Positions 56,961 to 64,000 of a stretch of 64,000 bases of DNA are shown piece after piece (the stretch's first letter is position 1; each line of letters begins with the position of its first letter). The stretch comes from Pseudomonas laurylsulfativorans (GTDB taxonomy: Bacteria; Pseudomonadota; Gammaproteobacteria; Pseudomonadales; Pseudomonadaceae). The notes under the pieces are model-generated. The model worked only from the letters and a program-made list of their open reading frames with translations. It made no database searches and was not told the origin of the DNA. Made by a program: the position numbers and the translations under genes. The DNA lies in contig NZ_MUJK01000003.1 of the NCBI RefSeq assembly GCF_002906155.1, positions 558,001-622,000 of the forward strand, in the 5' to 3' direction.

Positions 56961-59087
56961 TTACGATGCGCGTCTACGCCCAGGCGGTGGCATTTCGGGA
57001 TCGAAGTCGACGGTCGGCGCACCTCCTGCGCTGGTCCACCAATTACCCGCATTGGCGTTGTACGAGTCGCGCATGCAAGCGGCCAGGGTCTGTAGATCCG
57101 CCGGCATCGCATCGTCGCTGGCTGGTGTGGGCAGCGGCATGCGCACCTTCCACAGTTGCCCGCCTTCCTGGAATGAAAACATCTGTCCCTTGGGCAGGGC
57201 GATAATGTGTGCGGGTTCGATCAGCGGCACGGCGGTGGTGGTGACACGGTCTTGCGAAGAGGAGGTGAAGTCCGTACGGGCTTCGGGATCCGCGGTGTCC
57301 GTCGCCCCAGAGACCAAAGTCCGTGTCTGCACATTAACCTTCGGCAGTTGATTGGTCAGCAGTTCCGCGGTGGCGGTTTCCCGTACACGAAGCATTTGCA
57401 GCGTGTTGAAGTTGCCGATGACTTGGCCAGCTTTGGCCCGGCTGCCGATGCGCGCCTCAATGTCACTCAAGGTTTGGGTGTAGGCAGTAACCTGGATACC
57501 CGCACCACCGCCCTTGTTGATCAGCGGGATGAATTCATCCCCCATCAGCTCGTTGAACTCATCGGCATGCAGGTTGATCGGCACCTTGTCCGCCGCGCTG
57601 GAGGAACCCGGCAGGCCGTGGTCGATGCCGTGCTTGTAGATATGGCCAGCGACGGAGACCAGATCGGCGAACATCGAATTCCCGACAGCGGCGGCGACTT
57701 CAGCGTCGGACAGGGCATCCAGGCCGACATAGACGATGCCGCGTTTGCGGATGATCTGCAGCCAATCGAAGATCGGCCGCGGATCTTCCAGGTCGGCGTA
57801 GTTGGGGGCCAGCAGTTGCGCCGTCTTACCACTGGTGAGCTTTTCCAACAGGGGCAGTAGCGAGGCGACGATCTTGTCGAAATAGGTGCGGTCATAACGC
57901 ACGGCCGAGCGCAGACCATCCATCACCGGGTCAAAGATGCGCTTTGCAGCCAGGTACTGCTCGATGGCGACCACGCGCTTTTCCCGGCCAATCATATGCC
58001 GCGGCACATTCTTCTCGTTGAGGCGACCCTCGATTTGCACGATCGTTTCCCAGGCCTGCGCGTCGTGGTGGGCGAAGAAATGTTGGGCGTATTCGATGAA
58101 CAGTGCGTCGATGTTCACCACATGGCGCTGGATCTGCAGGTAGTCTGGACGCCGGCCCAGTTCGATCAGCGCCCGGGCAATGATGTTCACAAAACGCCAA
58201 GCGAACTCGCGAAATGCTGCGGAGTTGCCTTCGCCGCTTAACTGTCCGGCGATACGGGTAGCCACTTCCGAGATGCGACCGAAGCGGCCGATGGCGTTGT
58301 AGCGTGCGGAGATTTCCGGCCACCCGAGGTGAAAGACGTAAAATTCGTGTTCGCGGCCGGCGCGCCGTGCCTCCACGTACATGCGCTTGAGCAGGTCGGC
58401 GTCGCCCTTGGGGTCGAAGACAATCACCACCTCTTGGGTTGGCCGGTGGATGTCCTGGGTGATGTAGACCTCCGCCAGACGCGTCTTGCCGACCCGGGTG
58501 GTGCCCAACACCAAGGTGTGCCCAACACGCTCACCCAGCGGCAAGGTGGCTTCCTGCTCACTCGGCTCGACGCCGTGCAGCAGCGGCGAGCCCCCAACCG
58601 GTGGCAGCGGGCGTACCGGATTGAGTGGGTTGTCCCAGGCGGTCAGGCGGGGCAACAGCGAGAGCCCTGAAGGCGCCTTTTCCAACAGACGCTCTAGGCG
58701 CCTGGCCCACCGATAGGCAACCGATTGGTTCACATAGCAGGCCAGCGCCGGGTCCTGAGCCTCGAGCAGGCGCTGGGTGTGCAGGCGAGTCCAGCGGAAA
58801 CCACGCCCCATGAACAGACGCTTGCGGCTCACCGGAATCTGTCGACTGGTCAGCGAGTAGCGCGGCAGGCGACGGATGTTGTGTCGATAGCGCAGGACAA
58901 TCCGGGCCTCGTTGAGCCGCTTGATGCCGAACGCGGTGTAGGCCAGGGCCATGCCCATCCCCACCTCGGGCGACAGTGCCACCGCCCAGGGCGAGTGTAA
59001 GCAGAGAGCGCCGGCACCGGCGCAGATGCCCACGGTGTACAGCTCAACTGCAGGGCGCAGCAGTGACTCCATCGCATGGTCGCCCAT
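56961..59087 (-). CDS. traD: Type IV coupling protein TraD
   Basis: A 708-residue VirD4-type ATPase that hands the relaxase-DNA complex to the channel. Two N-terminal membrane segments (about 10-50), Walker A HTLVLGTTRVGKTRLAEVYI, Walker B EVVIVFDPKGDADLLKRMYV, and a later NLHADEFNELMGDEFIPLIN with acidic catalytic residue. TGQVIGNFNTLQMLRVRE-like segment follows. It matches TIGR03743 (SXT TraD type). It overlaps nothing but lies nine bases from its 5' neighbour. Confidence 0.93.
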   Translation of the reverse strand: MGDHAMESLLRPAVELYTVGICAGAGALCLHSPWAVALSPEVGMGMALAYTAFGIKRLNEARIVLRYRHNIRRLPRYSLTSRQIPVSRKRLFMGRGFRWTRLHTQRLLEAQDPALACYVNQSVAYRWARRLERLLEKAPSGLSLLPRLTAWDNPLNPVRPLPPVGGSPLLHGVEPSEQEATLPLGERVGHTLVLGTTRVGKTRLAEVYITQDIHRPTQEVVIVFDPKGDADLLKRMYVEARRAGREHEFYVFHLGWPEISARYNAIGRFGRISEVATRIAGQLSGEGNSAAFREFAWRFVNIIARALIELGRRPDYLQIQRHVVNIDALFIEYAQHFFAHHDAQAWETIVQIEGRLNEKNVPRHMIGREKRVVAIEQYLAAKRIFDPVMDGLRSAVRYDRTYFDKIVASLLPLLEKLTSGKTAQLLAPNYADLEDPRPIFDWLQIIRKRGIVYVGLDALSDAEVAAAVGNSMFADLVSVAGHIYKHGIDHGLPGSSSAADKVPINLHADEFNELMGDEFIPLINKGGGAGIQVTAYTQTLSDIEARIGSRAKAGQVIGNFNTLQMLRVRETATAELLTNQLPKVNVQTRTLVSGATDTADPEARTDFTSSSQDRVTTTAVPLIEPAHIIALPKGQMFSFQEGGQLWKVRMPLPTPASDDAMPADLQTLAACMRDSYNANAGNWWTSAGGAPTVDFDPEMPPPGRRRAS

Positions 59088-59096
59088 GATGATCCC

Positions 59097-59558
59097 TCAT
59101 TGTTCCAGGCCAGTGGGCGTGATGAGCACCGGGTAGTGCCCCAGTTCCAGCCGTTCGGCGATGTCGTCGCCACTCACCGGCCAGATGTTCAACCCGGGGG
59201 CCGCCGCCTGGATGCGGCGCAGGCCCTGAGCGTCTGCGACCTCGACCGCCAGACCGCTGGCGCGCAGGTCCTGCAGGGCCTGCGCGTGCCGCGACAACCA
59301 GTCCAAAGAGGCGGGATCCTGCCCGACCAAGAACAGTGGAGTGATGCCCGGCAGGTCCAACGTTCTATGTGGCACGGTGCCCGGTGTGAGGCGCGCGCTG
59401 TGCACCGGCAGCACCCAGTTCAGCGCGCGTGGATCTGGGGCTTTGTCGGGGGCGGGCAACTCCAAGACGGCATCGGGCAGGGGATTGGCGGGGGCATCGA
59501 ACGCGGTGAGGGACAGCCACTGACAAATGGCCAGCGCCGCCAAACGCGAGAGACTCAT
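59097..59558 (-). CDS. ICE protein, TIGR03765 (PFL_4695) family
   Basis: A 153-residue exported protein with signal peptide (about 1-25) and LNWVLPVHSARLTPGTVPHR then ITPLFLVGQDPASLDWLSRH, SGLAVEVADAQGLRRI and LGHYPVLITPTGLEQ. This reads like a truncated thioredoxin-type fold without cysteines. It belongs to the transfer block between the transglycosylase and traD; its role is unknown. Overlaps the transglycosylase gene by four bases. Confidence 0.82.
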   Translation of the reverse strand: MSLSRLAALAICQWLSLTAFDAPANPLPDAVLELPAPDKAPDPRALNWVLPVHSARLTPGTVPHRTLDLPGITPLFLVGQDPASLDWLSRHAQALQDLRASGLAVEVADAQGLRRIQAAAPGLNIWPVSGDDIAERLELGHYPVLITPTGLEQ

Positions 59559-60109
59559 GGCTGTGACCCTCCGCGAAGGGACGCGATCGCTTGGATGCGC
59601 TGCCAGTGCCGACTGAACTGTGTACGGTAGCGCGCCGCGGGCGCACCGCCGGCCGGTCGGTGATAGCGCCCAGCAGCCACGACCCAGTCACCCACCTCGG
59701 CATAGTGCGCACGCAGCAGCTCGGCGGTGACGGCCAAGTTCGCCCGTGGATCGAGTGCACTGCAGGCGCTGGGGTAGCGGTCCGGGTGGTAGCCAAGGTT
59801 GGTCTGCCCCAGACCGACATCGATGCGCTTGGGGTCATAGCGTGTGAGTTCCAGGCTGAGTGCAGCACAGGCCTCATCGCGACTGGCAAAACGCTGCGGT
59901 GTGCCGGCGACATTCAAGGTCCAAGGCCAGGGCATGATACGCCCGCGTAGCGGGGTGCCGCTCTCCTGCAGGGCGATGGCGAACAGCACCGAGGCGGGGA
60001 TGCCAGCCCGCGCGGCGGCCAACTGGTACGCGGGCGGAGGCAGGGCGTCCGCCCGGGCGACGGCTACGCTGATCAAGGCCAGCGCGAGGATCAGTCGATG
60101 CGCTGCCAT
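59555..60109 (-). CDS. Lytic transglycosylase (VirB1-like)
   Basis: A 184-residue exported enzyme that opens peptidoglycan for channel assembly. Signal peptide (about 1-20), then the SLT fold: LFAIALQESG with catalytic Glu, DVGLGQTNLGYHPDRY and NLAVTAELLRAHYAEVGDW. Start 60109 is chosen from the signal; a longer frame overlaps the TIGR03759 gene. It overlaps that gene by 19 bases. Confidence 0.86.
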   Translation of the reverse strand: MAAHRLILALALISVAVARADALPPPAYQLAAARAGIPASVLFAIALQESGTPLRGRIMPWPWTLNVAGTPQRFASRDEACAALSLELTRYDPKRIDVGLGQTNLGYHPDRYPSACSALDPRANLAVTAELLRAHYAEVGDWVVAAGRYHRPAGGAPAARYRTQFSRHWQRIQAIASLRGGSQP

Positions 60110-60810
60110 TTCCCGTCCACCTGCTGAAAGCGCGCCGGCAACGGGCGGGTGGCGCCCAGGGCGAACCACCGGCCGCGGTCGTGGTTTAGGGTGACCTGAC
60201 CGCTGCTAACCTGGGCTGGAGTAATGCCTGCGCCACGCGCCCAGTTTCTGAGATTCGCGTCGTCACCCTGGCTGCCGACCAGGTACACGTCCAGGCGGGC
60301 GCCGGCACGGAGCCACTGCTGGGTGTTGGTCGCGCAGGCCGGGCAGCGTTCTTCCACGAACAGGGCATAGCGGGTGTTGCTCGACGTTGCAGACTCATCG
60401 GCCAGACCCTGCACCGGCAGCATTCCCGGAAACAGTCGTGCCCACGTGGCGGTGTAGGCCTTCTGGTAAGCCAGCTCGCGTTCGGCGCGTTTGGCTTCGA
60501 GGCGAACCTGCAGTTCGGCGTAGCGTTGCCGCTCCTGCTCAGAGTCAGCCTCCACGCCCAGGGTGGTGAGAGGGTCGAGCTGCGGCGACCAGTAGTGGCG
60601 AGGCCCGGCCTGCAGTTGCTCAAATTTGGCCCATTCGTCATCCGTTAGCCCCCACACTTTGGCCTGTGTCGCGTCCGAAGGCTGGCGATCCAGTGGTGCC
60701 TGCTCGCTGTACTGCTGGTCTGAGCCGAGCCTGTTCGGTGCACTCCATCTTGGCTCTGCCAGCAGGCAGGTGGGGAGCAGGATCAGCGAGAGGGCGGAGA
60801 GTCGCAGCAT
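60091..60810 (-). CDS. ICE protein, TIGR03759 (PFL_4693) family
   Basis: A 239-residue periplasmic protein with signal MLRLSALSLILLPTCLLAEP. The middle is a Arg/Glu-rich helix (YAELQVRLEAKRAERELAYQ), and the C-terminal half has RYALFVEERCPACATNTQQW, a CPAC thioredoxin-type motif, then LDVYLVGSQGDDANLRNWAR. A role in disulfide handling during channel assembly is likely. Start 60810 is from the signal peptide. Confidence 0.83.
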   Translation of the reverse strand: MLRLSALSLILLPTCLLAEPRWSAPNRLGSDQQYSEQAPLDRQPSDATQAKVWGLTDDEWAKFEQLQAGPRHYWSPQLDPLTTLGVEADSEQERQRYAELQVRLEAKRAERELAYQKAYTATWARLFPGMLPVQGLADESATSSNTRYALFVEERCPACATNTQQWLRAGARLDVYLVGSQGDDANLRNWARGAGITPAQVSSGQVTLNHDRGRWFALGATRPLPARFQQVDGKWQRID

Positions 60811-60820
60811 AAGCACCTCT

Positions 60821-61489
60821 TCACGGCAGGGGCAGTGTGCGATCGCCATGGCCGGGGACGTGGAACACGGCCTCGTCCTCGCGGATCGTGCGCAGCTGCC
60901 AACCGTTCAGGCTGTCGCCGGGCTGCAGCAGGTGCACGGTCGACAGCGAGTGGGCACCGGTGGGCAGGGCGGCAACGAACCTCACCACGCCTCGGGTCTC
61001 GATACCCAGCAGGGTTAACGGCGGCGCCGGGGCTTTGGCCTTGGCTTTCTGGCCCACGGGCGCCGCCGGTCGTGTGTCGGCCGCTGGCACGGAGGCTCGT
61101 GCCGACAGGGTCTCAAGCGCAACTTCTGTCCTGCCAAGCCTCTGTTCCAGTGCACTGAAGTCGGCGCTGCTCGGCCCACTCGGTGCCGCTTGAACGGCCT
61201 TAAGCGACACGGCCATCTCATCCAACTGCTGGCTGATCGTCGTCTGCGCCGAAGCGTGCTGACCTTGCGCGTCTCCCAGCGCCGCCACCTGCGGTTGCAG
61301 TGTCGCGAGGGTATTGCCGAGCGCATCGATGTCGCGCCGCAAGGCGGGCGCCGGGTCGGCGGGGGCAGCGCGGGCTGCGGCCTGGAGCTCGGCCAGTTGC
61401 TGGTGTTGGTTGTACGTTTCGCCAGCCAGCACGGCGGCGCCAAGGCATAGGCCGCCGATCACTAGGGCCTGAAAACGGTCGACCTTCAT
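60821..61489 (-). CDS. Pilus-assembly-like ICE protein with coiled coil
   Basis: A 222-residue protein with an N-terminal membrane anchor (LVIGGLCLGAAVLAGETYNQ), a coiled coil at about 28-130 (DEMAVSLKAVQAAPSGPSSA), a Pro/Ala linker, and a small C-terminal beta domain: LTLLGIETRGVVRFVAALPT then LLQPGDSLNGWQLRTIRED. The layout resembles PilP- or PilN-like accessory pilus proteins on PFGI-1-type elements. It overlaps the pilL-like gene by four bases. Confidence 0.65.
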   Translation of the reverse strand: MKVDRFQALVIGGLCLGAAVLAGETYNQHQQLAELQAAARAAPADPAPALRRDIDALGNTLATLQPQVAALGDAQGQHASAQTTISQQLDEMAVSLKAVQAAPSGPSSADFSALEQRLGRTEVALETLSARASVPAADTRPAAPVGQKAKAKAPAPPLTLLGIETRGVVRFVAALPTGAHSLSTVHLLQPGDSLNGWQLRTIREDEAVFHVPGHGDRTLPLP

Positions 61490-61995
61490 GGCGCAATCTC
61501 CGATGTCGAGAGTGGCGGTTTGGGCTGTGGCGAGCGGAGGGTGTAGCAGACGGTCCGGTCGACCGGATCGATGTTGATCCTCCAGGCGGGACCGCCGATG
61601 ATGGTCAAGGCGTCCAGCAGCGAAATCGGTCCGAGTTGGTGGTGCACGGCGGGTAGTGGGCGGCTGAACAACCGATCTACCGCTGCGCTGTCGGGGCAGA
61701 GTGAGTAACCCGACCGTTGCAGCACGTGACGCAGTGCCTCCCCGACATTCGCGTGCAGAGCAGGCGCGATCTGCACGTTAATGAGCTGATACAACGGCTG
61801 GCGCTGCTCCAGGGTCGGCTGTGTATTAGCCAGGGTGTATCGGTCCTGGCGGACCCATAAAGGTAGCGTGGGTTTCTGCTTCTGCAGTGAGGCCGGCGAT
61901 ATTGATGGCGCTGCTGGGGCGGGCGCCGGTGGCGACGTGTTGCAGCCGGCCAGCGCGATCATCAGTCCGAGGGTGGAGAGTGTGGGGGTATGCAT
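61486..61995 (-). CDS. pilL: PilL-like lipoprotein (TIGR03748)
   Basis: A 169-residue protein with lipoprotein signal MHTPTLSTLGLMIALAGCNT (Cys about 18). RQPLYQLINVQIAPALHANV GEALRHVLQRSGYSLCPDSA and GPISLLDALTIIGGPAWRIN are the PilL N-terminal domain used with conjugative type IV pili. It begins the pil/tra operon after the terminator at 62097-62123. Confidence 0.83.
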   Translation of the reverse strand: MHTPTLSTLGLMIALAGCNTSPPAPAPAAPSISPASLQKQKPTLPLWVRQDRYTLANTQPTLEQRQPLYQLINVQIAPALHANVGEALRHVLQRSGYSLCPDSAAVDRLFSRPLPAVHHQLGPISLLDALTIIGGPAWRINIDPVDRTVCYTLRSPQPKPPLSTSEIAP

Positions 61996-62096
61996 GTCCG
62001 GGTCTCGACAGAAGTTGCCGATACCTTGGCGAAAGTGCGAGCCGCGCTCCTACCGAAAAACCGAATCTGGCCGTCCGGATTACCGAGAAGCACTCA

Positions 62097-62123
62097 TGAA
62101 AAAGGCGCCCTGTGGGGCGCCTT
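62097..62123 (-). terminator. Intrinsic terminator before the pil/tra operon
   Basis: On the minus strand AAGGCGCC pairs with GGCGCCTT around CCACA-type loop, followed by TTTCAT. It separates the radC-side transcript from the pil/tra operon, both on the minus strand. Confidence 0.7.
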
Positions 62124-62126
62124 GGG

Positions 62127-62542
62127 TCAGTCTTCAGTGAATTGGGACAACTCCGGGAGTGGCGCTGCGTCGGGGTCAAAGATCAGCAAGCGGGTGTCGG
62201 CGTGACCTGCCAGCAGCAACAGCTGTACAACACGGGCGGGACATCGTCATCGCGCATGCGGGTGCTGACTTCGCTGGCGCTGCAGCCGCAGTGCCCTTCG
62301 GCCTCCATGCTCCAGGAGGTCGAGTACAGCTTGCACCCCACGGCATGGCTGCTGAGTTCGAAGCACTCGAAGAAGCCTGTCGGTGAAGGGTGTCAAGCGC
62401 GCTCTTGCAGGTACTCGAATTCCGTCGTTGGCAGGTGGGCAGAGCTGATCTCCCAACTGCGGCTGTAGTGCCCCGTGGAAAAGGCCAACAAGTCGATCAG
62501 GGTCCGTGCTGCCTCTTCGCTGGGGAGGTCACCAAGATGCAT
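62127..62542 (-). pseudogene. Decayed ICE gene, DUF5983-like
   Basis: Read on the minus strand from ATG 62542: MHLGDLPSEEAARTLIDLLA FSTGHYSRSW, then EISSAHLPTTEFEYLQERA, an in-frame TGA, PTGFFECFELSSHAVGCKLY and MRDDDVPPVL. A frameshift near 62235 then leads to VQLLLLAGHADTRLLIFDPD AAPLPELSQF, which ends at TGA 62127. The closing LLIFDPDA..LP..F segment resembles DUF5983-type proteins common on these elements. One stop plus one shift mean it is not expressed intact. Confidence 0.58.
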
Positions 62543-62572
62543 CGGGCATCCAAGTTGATGGCCGATGGTCTG

Positions 62573-62835
62573 TTAGATCACGCTACTCCCCAGGCCGGCG
62601 CCCAGGCAGCGCATGCGGACAAATCTGGGCACGCTTCGGCCGTCGGTGATGACCGCGCAGTTGTCATCGAACAGGCAGGGTTGGAATTGATGCCCTCATT
62701 GGGCAGTTGGATTTGCGCCGGGTGCAGAGGGCGGTAGCAGGGTGGACAATTGTCGGCCTAGCTGATTTGGACGACGCGTTCGTAGCTCAGGTCGCGGAAA
62801 CCGCGAAGGAAGGGATTGCGAAAGGATGGGGGCAT
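62573..62835 (-). pseudogene. Decayed hypothetical ICE gene
   Basis: From ATG 62835: MPPSFRNPFLRGFRDLSYER VVQIS, an in-frame TAG, ADNCPPCYRPLHPAQIQLPN EGINSN, then a one-base shift near 62684 and LFDDNCAVITDGRSVPRFVR MRCLGAGLGSSVI ending at TAA 62573. CPPC could bind zinc. The pattern of coherent protein text broken by a stop and a shift shows recent decay. I do not know its function. Confidence 0.6.
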
Positions 62836-62901
62836 GATGGTTCTCAAGAGGCGCAGAGGCCACCCCGAACTGGCGGTGACCTCCTGGGAGGGAGTGGGCT
62901 G

Positions 62902-63396
62902 TCAGATCCAGCCATTTTCGGCGAGCGAAAGCGGGGTGCCTGAGCCGACGATGATGTGGTCCAGGACGCGCACCTCAACCAGGGCCAGGGCCTCGGTCAG
63001 GCGTTTGGTGAGTACCCGGTCGGCGGGGCTCGGTTCCGGGCAACCGGAAGGGTGGTTATGACAGAAGATCACGGCGGCGGCGTTGTGCTCCAGCGCCTTG
63101 ATCACGACCTCGCGTGGATAGACGGAGGCGCCGTCGATGCTGCCGGTGAACAGTTCGTCAAAGCTGAGCACGCGATGGCGTGAGTCCAGGCAAAGCAGCG
63201 CGAACACCTCGTGTTGGTAAGGGGCGAGCCGCAGTTTCAGGTAGGCTGCAGCGTCGGAGGGGGTCAACAGCAGTTCGCCGCGCTGGAAGTAACGTTGATC
63301 CAGCAACTGCAGGGCTTCGGTGATCAGTGCATCCTCATGGGCGCGTTGGGCCAATGCCGGGTCGAGCGCGTCGACCAGGTTCAGGGCAATGTTCAT
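62902..63396 (-). CDS. radC: RadC/JAB-domain protein of the ICE
   Basis: A 164-residue RadC-like protein. The JAB/MPN metal site is [14 protein letters not shown] with the upstream Glu in the [13 protein letters not shown] region. It starts [20 protein letters not shown] at ATG 63396 with AGGA upstream. ICE-borne RadC proteins are common next to antirestriction genes; their function is not settled, despite the DNA repair name. The full-length chromosomal RadC has an extra N-terminal domain missing here. Confidence 0.9.
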   Translation of the reverse strand: MNIALNLVDALDPALAQRAHEDALITEALQLLDQRYFQRGELLLTPSDAAAYLKLRLAPYQHEVFALLCLDSRHRVLSFDELFTGSIDGASVYPREVVIKALEHNAAAVIFCHNHPSGCPEPSPADRVLTKRLTEALALVEVRVLDHIIVGSGTPLSLAENGWI

Positions 63397-63462
63397 GGGC
63401 AATTCCTCGTAGGAGATGGAGCGCCCCCTGGGGGAGTGCCCCAGGCTGGTGAAGTGCAGGAT

Positions 63463-63720
63463 TCACAGACGCGTGAAGCGATGACGCGCACCGTGTAGCG
63501 GGCTTTGGCATCCCTCGCACGCTCGGGTGGAAAAGGACTCGATGCCGGCGCCGTTCTGCAGATCGAAATCGGCGCTCAGTGGCATCAGGGCCTGCAGTTC
63601 GGTGCGCAGGTGCGCGATGCGTTGCTCGATTTCAGCCTCGCTGTAGTACAGCGAAAGCGCGCTGAAATCGTCATGCGCGACCGCTTGCAGGCATTCCTCG
63701 CAGAGCCAGAAACTTTCCAT
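63463..63720 (-). CDS. Small zinc-ribbon-like ICE protein
   Basis: 85 residues, MESFWLCEECLQAVAHDDFS and TRACEGCQSPLHGARHRFTR. Two CxxC pairs (CEEC, CEGC) about 60 residues apart could hold one zinc ion. It lies between DUF3275 and radC in the same orientation, an arrangement seen in PFGI-1-type elements. Function unknown. Confidence 0.68.
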   Translation of the reverse strand: MESFWLCEECLQAVAHDDFSALSLYYSEAEIEQRIAHLRTELQALMPLSADFDLQNGAGIESFSTRACEGCQSPLHGARHRFTRL

Positions 63721-63787
63721 GACGGCCTCCGACGTGAGTGGATAACAGGCGCTCGTGGGAGCGCCTGTTGGTGGCGGTCAATGTGCC

Positions 63788-64000
63788 TCAGGCAGACTGA
63801 CGTGCTGCGGTGGAATTGCGCGCGGGGGCAGAGGCGGGTTGGTGCTGTTCGGCGACGGTGTCGGCTTGGTCCGATTCCGCTGCAGCGTCGATAGCGGCGG
63901 GGGAGTCGGTGCGAGCAGGTGCTCGGTAGCTGAACTGGCCATCGACCTTGATCCACTCGATGAAGATCAGCCGGCCTTTGAGGCTGGCACCGGGTTGGCC
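63788..64000 (-). CDS. DUF3275 family protein, C-terminal part
   Basis: The frame enters from the right edge: GQPGASLKGRLIFIEWIKVD GQFSYRAP, then an Ala/Pro-rich tail ending in ARQSA at TGA 63788. The IFIEWIKVDGQFSYR strand is the C-terminal end of DUF3275 proteins, found in the same PFGI-1-type blocks. The start lies outside the window. Confidence 0.75.
   Translation of the reverse strand, partial: GQPGASLKGRLIFIEWIKVDGQFSYRAPARTDSPAAIDAAAESDQADTVAEQHQPASAPARNSTAARQSA

Noticed and set aside
22997..64000. Second att site (repeat of the tRNA-Pro 3' end) in the window
   Set aside because: No second copy of the TTCGAATCACTCCGTCCCGA segment was found by eye; the far end of the element is probably beyond 64 kb.

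Overview
The window reads as a chromosome segment of a Pseudomonas of the P. fluorescens group. The evidence is the RsmE-type CsrA paralogue, the thrS-infC-rpmI-rplT-pheS-pheT-ihfA-merR block ending at tRNA-Pro(GGG), a DUF1654/endA pair, an MvaT-family H-NS analogue, and a genomic-island conjugation module of the PFGI-1 type. Calls rest on reading the sequence and on remembered family motifs; no database search was run.

Layout. (1) 1-405: the 3' end of a group II intron whose maturase has a nonsense codon. (2) 447-5972: beta-carbonic anhydrase, DUF2214 membrane protein, rsmE, a SPOR lipoprotein, a probable SOS-controlled DUF1654-endA operon, a periplasmic glutaminase-asparaginase and a coiled-coil protein behind a terminator in its own leader. 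(3) 6022-13192: ribose regulon rbsBACRKD plus a nucleoside hydrolase, with a clear promoter and a palindromic operator. (4) 13247-15236: small proteins, including an I78-type lipoprotein and a cold-shock protein. (5) 15620-22907: the translation operon, with infC starting at ATT, then tRNA-Pro(GGG) at 22997-23073.

(6) 23.1-38.5 kb is accessory DNA behind the tRNA. It starts with a truncated tyrosine integrase. The cargo is dominated by exported proteins: an orphan lipoprotein, a GH75-like protein, a GH18-like TIM-barrel protein, a phospholipase C/S1-P1-fold protein, and a three-gene cassette of M23 peptidase, metzincin peptidase and a trypsin-amidase fusion. It also holds an HslV/proteasome-like Ntn hydrolase and an AT-rich two-gene unit of unknown function. 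Two small inverted-repeat elements and an IS1182-type fragment sit among them. The fragment shares terminal repeats with one small element and has cut the start off an old gene.

(7) 38.5-64 kb is the conjugation module of an integrative conjugative element, nearly all on the minus strand: TraI/MobH-type relaxase, MvaT-like silencer, ArdC-like antirestriction protein, DUF3085, the TraG/TraU-like mating-pair block, VirB4-like TraC, VirB10/B9/B8-like core proteins, small membrane proteins, TraD coupling protein, transglycosylase, PilL-like lipoprotein, RadC and DUF3275. Two genes between pilL and radC are decayed.

The most interesting undescribed material is the exported-hydrolase cargo (25.6-27.8 and 33.5-37.1 kb), the Ntn hydrolase at 28.3-29.2 kb and the 178-bp inverted-repeat element with its IS1182-type relative.
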